A stretch of 5,106 bases of DNA from Phascolarctobacterium sp. (GTDB lineage Bacteria > Bacillota > Negativicutes > Acidaminococcales > Acidaminococcaceae), in contig JAIHZV010000110.1 of NCBI GenBank assembly GCA_022718015.1, positions 1-5,106 of the forward strand, in the 5' to 3' direction. Below are positions 1 through 5,001 of this stretch, piece after piece. A program made the position numbers and the translations under genes. The notes under the pieces are model-generated. The model did not search any database. It was given only the letters and a program-made list of their open reading frames with translations, and was not told the DNA's origin. Each line of letters opens with the position of its first letter. Position 1 is the stretch's first letter.

Positions 1-699
1 CCAGCCATGCAGCGGCATAACAGCAGCCTTTACGGAGCCTGCCAGAATCATCAGCACGAAGATTGCCTGCAGCACCCATCTCGGAGCCATTTCCGTGGTC
101 AGGAAGCCGCCGGGAGTGAAGTCCATCGTACCGCTGATGCAGTATACAGCGATAACACCGGCCAGGAAGAGCTGACCGGAAATCAACGTATAAATCAAAT
201 ACTTACGGCTGGCCATCAACGCCTCCTGGTTACGCTTATGCAGTACCAGCGGATAGCTTGCCAGAGTCAGCAGCTCGTAGAAGATGAAGAAGGTCAGCAG
301 GTTTTCGGCCATCGCAATGCCCATTACGGCACTCATGCAGATAGCGAAGGCGGCAAAGTAACCGGTCTGCTCGCTTTCGTTATTGCAGCGCATATAGCCG
401 ATGGAATAGAAGTTCATGGGCACCCACAGCATCGACGCCAGCACAGCAAAGATCATGCCAGCCGGATCAGTGCGCAGCGTCAGGCCCACAGTATCAGTAA
501 TCTGGCACAGCGTCCACTGATACTGGTTGCCGTCGAGGACAGCAGGCAGCATCGACAGGATAATGCCAAATTTAATCAAAGAAGCGATAACGCTCCATGC
601 TTCACGCAGATTAGGCCATCTTCTGCTGAAGGCAATCAAAACTGCCGCCAGGAAGGAAACGCCTACTGCCAGAAATGGTCTGCAATCTATAATAGTCAT
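1..699 (-). CDS. Second MrpD/NuoM/N-like proton-conducting antiporter subunit (partial, 3' end off the left edge)
   Basis: This is the N-terminal 233 residues of a multi-spanning membrane protein of the proton-antiporter family (Proton_antipo_M; NuoL/M/N, MrpA/D). It is read from an ATG at 699 and is still open at position 1. Such subunits form a half-channel that moves H+ or Na+ across the cytoplasmic membrane. I see about seven hydrophobic segments. The motif FYELLTLASYPLV (residues 140-152) carries the conserved membrane glutamate E142. The segment GSVKAAVMPLHGW (221-233) carries the conserved lysine K224 and the family's P-L-H-x-W. Both are key ion-path residues in this family. A good ribosome binding site, GGAGGT at 714-709, sits 9 bases before the ATG, and the ATG overlaps the mrpD stop as ATGA (699-696). 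The protein is a diverged paralogue of the preceding MrpD, not a copy. It could be a second MrpD, an H'-type subunit as in Mbx complexes, or the NuoL-like part of a split MrpA. The missing C-terminus prevents a choice. Confidence 0.9.
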   Translation of the reverse strand, partial: MTIIDCRPFLAVGVSFLAAVLIAFSRRWPNLREAWSVIASLIKFGIILSMLPAVLDGNQYQWTLCQITDTVGLTLRTDPAGMIFAVLASMLWVPMNFYSIGYMRCNNESEQTGYFAAFAICMSAVMGIAMAENLLTFFIFYELLTLASYPLVLHKRNQEALMASRKYLIYTLISGQLFLAGVIAVYCISGTMDFTPGGFLTTEMAPRWVLQAIFVLMILAGSVKAAVMPLHGW

Positions 700-2189
700 C
701 TCAGAAACACCTCCGGCAAGCCTAACTTAATAACATCGGTAACGATATCAACACTGTAGAAGCCAAGCACCAGAATCATGATGCCGCCGACGAGAATCGG
801 CAGGACCATAGACAGCGGCAGGCCCAGCTTGCCCTGATGCGGATGCACCTCAGTCAGAGAAGCTTCACGCTGGATAAACATCTGCTCAATGATACGGAAG
901 AAATAAATTGCATTCAGCAATGAGCTGATGACCAGGACAGCGATGTAGAAATACTGCGCGCCGGTATAAGCGCCCAGCATCAGATACCATTTACTGAAGA
1001 AGCCGCAGGTCGGCGGCAGGCCGATCATGGACAGCGAAGCCAGCAGCACAGTAATCGTACTGATGGTCATTTTCTTGTTCATGCCGCCCAAGCGGTACAG
1101 ATTGACCTCACCGAAGCGATATTCAATACCGCCGATGACCAGGAAAAGACTGCTCTTCATGAAGGCATGGTTGATAGCGTGCAGCACAGCGCCGATGAAG
1201 CCGTACATATTGCCCATCGCCAGACCAATCGCAATGTAACCGATCTGTGCCACGGAGGAATAAGCCAGCATACGGCGGAAGTCATACTGTGCCATCGCCA
1301 TAATCGAGCCGATAAGGATACCGGCCACACCAAGAATACCCAGCACGTTGAGCGCACTATGCATTACAGGATTGTCAACCTTGAAGATATAATAAACAAA
1401 ACGGATCAGAGCATATGCCGGAGCCTTGCTCATGCAGCCTGCGATAAAAGCTGCAGCGCCCGGATGGGCGAAGGTGTAGGCATCAGGCTGCCAGCCATGC
1501 AGCGGGAACAGCGCCATCTTGATGCCGAAGCCGATGATAAAGCAGGCCACAGCAATCGCGAACAGCGGCGAGTTCAGATGCGGCACAACGCGTGCAGCAA
1601 GGTCTGCCATGTTCAGCGTACCTGTCATAGAATACAGATAGCCGACGCCCAGCAGATAGAGCGAAGCGCCAATCGTGCCGATCAGCAGGTAACGGAAGGC
1701 TGCCAGCATGGATTTTCTGCCGCCCAGGGCGATAAGGCCATAGCCGGACAGCGACATAATCTCCAGATATACATAGAGGTTGAAAACGTCGCCCGTGATA
1801 ATCATGCCCGACAGACCAACTGTCAAAAGGCCGAACAGCGTATAATAGCCGCCCACATGCAGCCAGTCCTCATCCTTGACGAACGGACGGCTGTAGAGCG
1901 CAACCATCATCGAAATAAAGGTTACGACTACGGCGAGAATGCTGTTCAAGGGATCCAGCGCAAATTCAATACCGACCGGCGGCGCCCAGCCACCCATCCA
2001 GTAATGCCACGTTTTGCCGCCGGAGGAGATAACCTTGTTCAGCACAATGCAGGCATTAGCAAAGGCACCGGCGATGGAAGCCATCACAATCCACGAGCCT
2101 AAATTTTTGCTAATGCGGGAAAATAACATACACAGCAGTGAAGCTGTCAGAGGTAAGAGTACAATAAGGACGGGAGCATGCTGTGTCAT
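696..2189 (-). CDS. mnhD: Na+/H+ antiporter subunit D (MrpD/MnhD, NuoM/N family)
   Basis: This is a full-length 497-residue MrpD-type subunit, close to the usual family length, with around fourteen hydrophobic membrane segments. MrpD is one of the ion-translocating subunits of the Mrp complex and is homologous to the NuoM/NuoN pumps of complex I. The expected residues are present: E143 in GDVFNLYVYLEIMSLSGY (residues 133-150), K224 in GFGIKMALFPLHGW (220-233), K255 in CMSKAP (252-257), the histidine-rich helix with H337 and H341 followed by K345, and K400 in GLPPTCGFFSKW (390-401). The ATG at 2189 overlaps the mrpC stop as ATGA (2189-2186). It has a strong binding site, GAGGAGGG at 2204-2197, 7 bases upstream. 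The stop overlaps the start of the next D-like gene. Nothing is missing or broken. MrpD is favoured over MbhH or NuoN because of the MrpB/MrpC neighbours, but MrpD and MbhH are hard to tell apart by sequence alone. Confidence 0.95.
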   Translation of the reverse strand: MTQHAPVLIVLLPLTASLLCMLFSRISKNLGSWIVMASIAGAFANACIVLNKVISSGGKTWHYWMGGWAPPVGIEFALDPLNSILAVVVTFISMMVALYSRPFVKDEDWLHVGGYYTLFGLLTVGLSGMIITGDVFNLYVYLEIMSLSGYGLIALGGRKSMLAAFRYLLIGTIGASLYLLGVGYLYSMTGTLNMADLAARVVPHLNSPLFAIAVACFIIGFGIKMALFPLHGWQPDAYTFAHPGAAAFIAGCMSKAPAYALIRFVYYIFKVDNPVMHSALNVLGILGVAGILIGSIMAMAQYDFRRMLAYSSVAQIGYIAIGLAMGNMYGFIGAVLHAINHAFMKSSLFLVIGGIEYRFGEVNLYRLGGMNKKMTISTITVLLASLSMIGLPPTCGFFSKWYLMLGAYTGAQYFYIAVLVISSLLNAIYFFRIIEQMFIQREASLTEVHPHQGKLGLPLSMVLPILVGGIMILVLGFYSVDIVTDVIKLGLPEVFLR

Positions 2190-2560
2190 TTACTAGCCCT
2201 CCTCAATACCTCTACTTCTTCAACCGAGCCGTAAATTTCCTTGATACGCATCAAAAGCGCAATCGCTACACCAGTAGTACCAAGGCTGACAACGATAGCC
2301 GTCAGCATCAGGCCATGCGGCAGCGGGTTGATATAAGCATTAGGGTCGGTCGTGATGCCATTTTGAATAGGAATCATCGCCCCATCCTTCTGAGCAAAGC
2401 ACAGGTAGAAGAAAATTACTGCAACCTGCATGACATTCATTGCCATCAGCTTTTTCATATAGTTTTTGCTGAGGACCATGCCATACACACCCAGGAAGAA
2501 AAGTATCATGACCAGGGAATAAATGCCTTTTGTTTTTAAAAACTCATTTAGCACTTCCAT
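2186..2560 (-). CDS. mnhC: Na+/H+ antiporter subunit C (MrpC/MnhC, NuoK family)
   Basis: This is a 124-residue protein with three predicted membrane helices, typical of MrpC (also called MbhG), the NuoK-like subunit next to the ion-pumping subunits. The NuoK-like segment VYGMVLSKNYMKKLMAMNVM lies at residues 25-44. The highly conserved MrpC signature NPLPHGLMLTAIVVSLGTT lies at 78-96. It ends with a short charged cytoplasmic tail rich in Glu and Arg. An in-frame GTG exists at 2569, but it lies within the purine run AAAAGGGGTG. That run is itself an ideal ribosome binding site 8 bases upstream of the ATG at 2560, so I chose the ATG. The gene overlaps the end of mrpB by 17 bases, the longest overlap in the operon. 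Its stop forms ATGA with the mrpD start. Family assignment is firm; the exact start is likely but not proven. Confidence 0.93.
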   Translation of the reverse strand: MEVLNEFLKTKGIYSLVMILFFLGVYGMVLSKNYMKKLMAMNVMQVAVIFFYLCFAQKDGAMIPIQNGITTDPNAYINPLPHGLMLTAIVVSLGTTGVAIALLMRIKEIYGSVEEVEVLRRASK

Positions 2561-2996
2561 CTTCGTCACCCCTTTTCACAATTGCATCAAGCAGATTAAT
2601 AATTGTCATCATTACGCAGATGGCAACACCGATTTCAATGAGGAAAATACCTAAAGCATGCATTTCATGCTGCGGCTCCAGATGAAGCGGCATATAATTG
2701 TAGTTCAGGAAAAAGTCTGCACCGCCGAACAGCGTCAGCCAGCCGGTGAAGGCATAAATGAAGGTGCCCACGCCAGCCAAAACAACAGAGGTTTTGCCAA
2801 GAACATTAAACTTTGTATCAGCGCCCAGAATCAGTCGTGCCAGCAGCACGCCGACAGCAAGCAGCGCGCCTGCCTGGAAGCCGCCGCCCGGGGAGAACTC
2901 GCCCAGGCAGAGGACGTAGATACCATAGGTAATCGTAAACGGCACAAGCATTCTGAAGGCTATGTTCAGGATAAGACCGCCAAATGGTTCTTTCAT
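2544..2996 (-). CDS. mnhB: Na+/H+ antiporter subunit B (MrpB/MnhB domain protein)
   Basis: This is a 150-residue MnhB-domain protein with about four membrane segments, the usual size for the family (MbhF in hydrogenase complexes). The defining motif GEFSPGGGFQAGALLA is at residues 32-47. A late helix has HALGIFLIEIGVAICVMM (113-130), with E121 in the membrane as in other MrpB proteins. MrpB is a structural and ion-pathway subunit of the Mrp antiporter. The ATG at 2996 overlaps the preceding stop as ATGA (2996-2993). The Shine-Dalgarno AAGGAG at 3012-3007 lies 10 bases upstream and is backed by a further GGAGG at 3017-3013, both inside the acidic tail codons of the previous gene. The last residues (KRGDEDG) are coded by the purine stretch that serves as the mrpC ribosome binding site. 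No anomaly is seen in the protein itself. Confidence 0.94.
   Translation of the reverse strand: MKEPFGGLILNIAFRMLVPFTITYGIYVLCLGEFSPGGGFQAGALLAVGVLLARLILGADTKFNVLGKTSVVLAGVGTFIYAFTGWLTLFGGADFFLNYNYMPLHLEPQHEMHALGIFLIEIGVAICVMMTIINLLDAIVKRGDEDGSAK
2569..2576 (-). promoter_or_regulatory. Ribosome binding site that decides the mrpC start
   Basis: AAAAGGGG on the minus strand is inside the last codons of mrpB and 8 bases before ATG 2560. The alternative GTG start at 2569 would use the last G of this run, so the run cannot serve as its binding site. This favours ATG 2560 as the start of mrpC. Confidence 0.65.
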
Positions 2997-3319
2997 TTGA
3001 TAATCTCTCCTTCCTCCGGATCCTCCGGCTCCTCCTCAGGACGACGGCCAACAGGATTGCTGGTCAGCACCAGCACCGTTGTGAGGCCGGCGAGGAACAT
3101 TACCGAGGTCTCCCACATGGTATCAAAGCCACGATAGTCGATGATGACGCCCGTTACGATATTCGGCGAGCCTGTATCCTCCGCACTACGGGAGATATAG
3201 GTCGGAGTAACATGCTGGTTAGGCGCAGTGTTCGCGTCACCAATTTCAGGCAGGTAGGTTACAACGGAGCAGAACATGCCCGTCATAATCGCCAGGATAA
3301 CAGCAACTAATCCACGCAT
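2993..3319 (-). CDS. MbhE-like protein (free-standing MrpA C-terminal domain)
   Basis: This 108-residue protein has an N-terminal membrane helix (residues 1-22), a polar extracytoplasmic stretch, a second helix (about 70-87) and a strongly acidic tail. The signature NIVTGVIIDYRGFDTMWE (residues 53-70, with D61, R63, G64, F65, D66 and E70) is the conserved motif of the MbhE family. It is also found at the C-terminal end of large MrpA proteins and in some MnhB-type annotations. The role is structural, or part of the ion path, in the Mrp/Mbh membrane arm. The ATG at 3319 shares one base with the preceding stop (TAATG, 3321-3317). The binding site AGGTGG is at 3333-3328, 8 bases upstream. The tail RRPEEEPEDPEEGEIIK (92-108) has nine acidic residues and probably lies in the cytoplasm. 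An automated pipeline may call it 'MnhB', but the true MrpB is the next gene. Confidence 0.87.
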   Translation of the reverse strand: MRGLVAVILAIMTGMFCSVVTYLPEIGDANTAPNQHVTPTYISRSAEDTGSPNIVTGVIIDYRGFDTMWETSVMFLAGLTTVLVLTSNPVGRRPEEEPEDPEEGEIIK

Positions 3320-3561
3320 TATTTACACCACCTATCAATTTTTTTCAACGAAGCTACGAAGAAGATTGTGGAAATCGTACCGATAACAGCCTCCGTAAAG
3401 GCCACGTCCGGCGAGCCCATCATCAGATACAGCAGCACAGCACAGAAGCTGAACGCGCTGTAGATAATCGCAGCACTCAGAATATCCTTGCAGAAAATTA
3501 CTGCACAGGTAATGAGAATCAGGAAGACAAGTAAAAGAGCTTCAATAGTATAAATCTGCAT
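3319..3561 (-). CDS. MbhD-like DUF4040 protein (free-standing MrpA domain)
   Basis: This is an 80-residue, three-helix membrane protein of the DUF4040/MbhD family. The same fold occurs inside the C-terminal region of MrpA and in hydrogenase-4-type complexes. The conserved motif is GSPDVAFTEAVIGT at residues 49-62, with D52 and E57; MrpA and MbhD have a comparable P-D-x-A-x-T-E/Q segment. K25 in CKDILSAAI (24-32) is a second charged residue within a hydrophobic helix. Its likely role is to link the MrpB/C side to the pumping subunits. The reading frame is open back to 3621, but I chose the ATG at 3561. It has a textbook binding site, AAAGGAG at 3577-3571, 9 bases upstream, and it begins 1 base after the mrpG stop. 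The extra upstream 20 residues lie within mrpG and are hydrophilic, so they look spurious. The final stop overlaps the next start. Confidence 0.88.
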   Translation of the reverse strand: MQIYTIEALLLVFLILITCAVIFCKDILSAAIIYSAFSFCAVLLYLMMGSPDVAFTEAVIGTISTIFFVASLKKIDRWCK

Positions 3562-3562
3562 T

Positions 3563-4024
3563 TTATTTATCTCCTTTCTTCTTGTGATACTTATGAATCT
3601 GGTTGCGGTTGTTTTTGACAACCTTCTTACGGATATTGCCTACAGGCTCATCGGCACTGTGGTCTGCCTTTTCCAGACCAACGAGCTTTTTCGCACCCTT
3701 GCTTTGCAGCGTCCATACCGGATGGCCGGATTTATAGGCCGCCTTGCTCAGAATGTGCGAGCCAATCGGGTTCGCCATAAAAACAAGCAAAAATACAAAA
3801 GCCATCTTCACTGCTGTCAGCGTCGGTCCCTCATAAATCATCAGGCCGATAAACGAAAGCGTGCAGCCAAGCGTTTCACTGTTGCCTGAAGCATGGATTC
3901 TTGAATAGAAGTCCGGCAGACGCAGCATACCGATAGCCGAGCCGACGAAGAAAACCAGGCCGCCTAAAAGGAACAGCGCGGCTATAACTTCGCGGATGGA
4001 GGTAAAGCCAAATTGTTCAATCAT
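3563..4024 (-). CDS. mnhG: Na+/H+ antiporter subunit G (MrpG/MnhG), with extended basic tail
   Basis: This is a 153-residue MrpG-type subunit (MbhC in hydrogenase complexes) with three membrane helices in the first 85 residues. Diagnostic motifs are IGMLRLPDFYSRIHASGNSE (residues 31-50) and NPIGSHILSKAAYKSGHPVW (85-104), the usual end of the conserved domain. MrpG is a small accessory membrane subunit needed for assembly of the antiporter. After about residue 105 comes a hydrophilic tail rich in Lys, Asn and His, finishing with HKYHKKKGDK. To my knowledge many MrpG proteins stop nearer 100-125 residues, so this tail is long. The ATG at 4024 overlaps the mrpF stop as ATGA (4024-4021) and has an excellent site, TAGGAGGT at 4040-4033, 8 bases upstream. 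The stop TAA (3565-3563) is followed after one base by the next ATG. Confidence 0.93.
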   Translation of the reverse strand: MIEQFGFTSIREVIAALFLLGGLVFFVGSAIGMLRLPDFYSRIHASGNSETLGCTLSFIGLMIYEGPTLTAVKMAFVFLLVFMANPIGSHILSKAAYKSGHPVWTLQSKGAKKLVGLEKADHSADEPVGNIRKKVVKNNRNQIHKYHKKKGDK

Positions 4025-4290
4025 ATTTTTTTACCTCCTATGAACTTTGCGACGATCAAGGAGCCGATAAAGCCCAGAATCGCATAAGAAATCGCTATAT
4101 CGACATACATATCCGGACGACGGTCGATATAGCCGAAGAGCACTAATAATAAAATTGTGTCGGCGCCAATAACGCCCAAAGCATTCATTCTGTCAAAGAT
4201 TGTTGGTCCGTTGAACAGTCGCTGCAGCATCGTGCCGATGATCAGAAGAATTGCAACCATCATAATGTAGAATATAACCTGCATAATCAT
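4021..4290 (-). CDS. mnhF: Na+/H+ antiporter subunit F (MrpF/MnhF)
   Basis: This is an 89-residue, three-helix membrane protein that matches the MrpF/PhaF family (MbhB) in length and motifs. The region RLFNGPTIFDRMNALGVIGA (residues 24-43) with GPT and D33-R34 is the family hallmark. DIAISYAILGFIGSLIVAKF (64-83) is the conserved last helix beginning with D64. MrpF is one of the three small EFG subunits that assemble together in the Mrp complex. The ATG at 4290 overlaps the mrpE stop as ATGA (4290-4287). GGAG at 4302-4299 is the binding site, 8 bases upstream. A second in-frame ATG two codons later is a weaker choice because the spacing would be longer. The short basic end GGKKI is normal for the family. 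Confidence 0.95.
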   Translation of the reverse strand: MIMQVIFYIMMVAILLIIGTMLQRLFNGPTIFDRMNALGVIGADTILLLVLFGYIDRRPDMYVDIAISYAILGFIGSLIVAKFIGGKKI

Positions 4291-4862
4291 TCCTCACTCT
4301 CCACTACTGCAAAATCAAATTTTTCGCCATACAGCTCGGCAACCTTTTTCTGCATGCTGCCATCGAGCACGCCTGCTGCGGCGCCAACGGTCAATGCATG
4401 AATCTCATACAGGCCGTCATCCGTCACGTTCATCGTTACCGTACCAGGAGTCAGCGTAATCGAGTTGGCCAGTATTACAGAAGCCATAGGATTGTCGACC
4501 TTGAAACGGAAGCGGACAACCTTCGGGTCAATGCTCAGCTCCTGTGCTGTCGTTGCCAGCAGCACGTCGATGTTCGCGAGCACCAGCTGCCACATCAGCC
4601 AGAAAAAGTACATAATCATCTTCGGCAGAGAAAAGCCGAAAACATAATACTTTTTGCTGCCGTCCTTATTCGGCACAAGCAGCAGCGGGTATGTAACCCA
4701 GGTTGTTACCACAGCTGTGATGATACCATATACGACAAATTTTGTTTCTGTTCTGCCGGACAAAACCATCCAGAAGGCAAACAGAACCAAAGCAAGACAT
4801 GTCATATGCACCACAGGCGAGCCTACAATTTTTTTGTCGTTCATTACTCCCTGATTTTCCAC
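4287..4862 (-). CDS. mnhE: Na+/H+ antiporter subunit E (MrpE/MnhE)
   Basis: This is the first gene of the operon and encodes a MrpE-family protein (MbhA) of 191 residues from the chosen start. Two N-terminal hydrophobic helices include FAFWMVLSGR (28-37), the usual W-x-x-L-S-G signature. A third membrane segment with FFWLMWQLVLANIDV (86-100) follows. The cytoplasmic domain carries the conserved LANSITLTPGTVTMNV (131-146) and the HALTV core of the family. MrpE helps assemble the antiporter and supports its activity. The start is uncertain among three in-frame codons. GTG 4862 has AAAGGTGG at 4875-4868 with 5-base spacing and is my choice. ATG 4844 (185 residues) has GGGAG only 2 bases away. 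GTG 4871 has no separate binding site. The choice changes only a short hydrophilic N-terminus. Confidence 0.92.
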   Translation of the reverse strand: MENQGVMNDKKIVGSPVVHMTCLALVLFAFWMVLSGRTETKFVVYGIITAVVTTWVTYPLLLVPNKDGSKKYYVFGFSLPKMIMYFFWLMWQLVLANIDVLLATTAQELSIDPKVVRFRFKVDNPMASVILANSITLTPGTVTMNVTDDGLYEIHALTVGAAAGVLDGSMQKKVAELYGEKFDFAVVESEE

Positions 4863-4867
4863 AGCTA

Positions 4868-4875
4868 CCACCTTT
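4868..4875 (-). promoter_or_regulatory. Ribosome binding site supporting a GTG start for mrpE
   Basis: AAAGGTGG on the minus strand lies 5 bases upstream of GTG 4862-4860. It is too far (23 bases) from the ATG at 4844 to serve it. This is the reason for preferring the GTG start, although an ATG with a closely spaced GGGAG remains possible. Confidence 0.5.
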
Positions 4876-4911
4876 CTTTATATTATTTTTATAATGTGAA
4901 TAATATCATTA
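4876..4911 (-). promoter_or_regulatory. Probable promoter / 5' leader region of the mrp operon (AT-rich)
   Basis: This is the most AT-rich stretch in the window, directly upstream of the mrpE ribosome binding site. A minus-strand TATAAA at 4893-4888 is a possible -10 box, and TATTAT at 4905-4900 is another. I do not see a convincing TTGACA-like -35 at 16-18 bases from either. The location, before the first gene of a gap-free operon, is the main argument. The boxes themselves are weak. Confidence 0.35.
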
Positions 4912-4931
4912 AAGAGTGCCTTCGCACCCTC
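4912..4931 (-). terminator. Short hairpin upstream of the mrp operon (weak terminator or leader stem)
   Basis: On the minus strand GAGGGTGC (4931-4924) pairs with GCACTCTT (4919-4912) across a GAAG loop. The result is an 8-base-pair stem with two G-U pairs. Only three T residues follow. It could end transcription from the upstream gene or be part of the operon leader. The short T tail keeps confidence low. Confidence 0.25.
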
Positions 4932-4950
4932 ATTCATATAGATTAGACAC

Positions 4951-4971
4951 AAAGCAGAAAACTCCTGCCTC
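4951..4971 (-). terminator. Weak hairpin after the upstream gene
   Basis: On the minus strand AGGCAG (4970-4965) pairs with CTGCTT (4957-4952) around a 7-base loop, with one further G-U pair possible at 4971/4951. TTTGTGT follows the stem. It lies about 30 bases after the stop at 5002, where a terminator would be expected. The stem is short and contains wobble pairs. On the plus strand the same element is followed by CTTTTT but pairs less well. Confidence 0.2.
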
Positions 4972-5001
4972 TTTTTGCCAAAGAAGCATAAAAGTTATGA
5001 A

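Noticed and set aside
7..759. 250-codon plus-strand open frame
   Set aside because: It lies opposite the second D-like gene, whose minus-strand translation shows clear family motifs. The plus-strand product is rich in Gln, His, Arg and Ser with no recognisable domain, which is typical of an antisense shadow frame.
1..1505. Identical 15-base string at 1-15 and 1491-1505
   Set aside because: It encodes the conserved PLHGW motif in the two paralogous D-type subunits. It reflects protein conservation and is not a repeat element or recombination site.
1167..2102. 311-codon plus-strand open frame
   Set aside because: It is entirely antisense to mrpD. The translation has a shadow-like composition (many His, Gln, Arg, Asn), no domain and no convincing ribosome binding site.
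2658..3137. 159-codon plus-strand open frame
   Set aside because: It is antisense to mrpB and the MbhE-like gene, both of which have strong conserved motifs. Its composition is that of a shadow frame.
3562..3621. 20-residue N-terminal extension of the DUF4040 protein
   Set aside because: It overlaps the end of mrpG in another frame and adds hydrophilic residues foreign to the family. The ATG at 3561 has an ideal binding site directly after the mrpG stop.
4398..4946. 182-codon plus-strand open frame extending past mrpE into the spacer
   Set aside because: It is antisense to mrpE, His/Arg/Gln-rich, and crosses the AT-rich control region. No family is recognisable.
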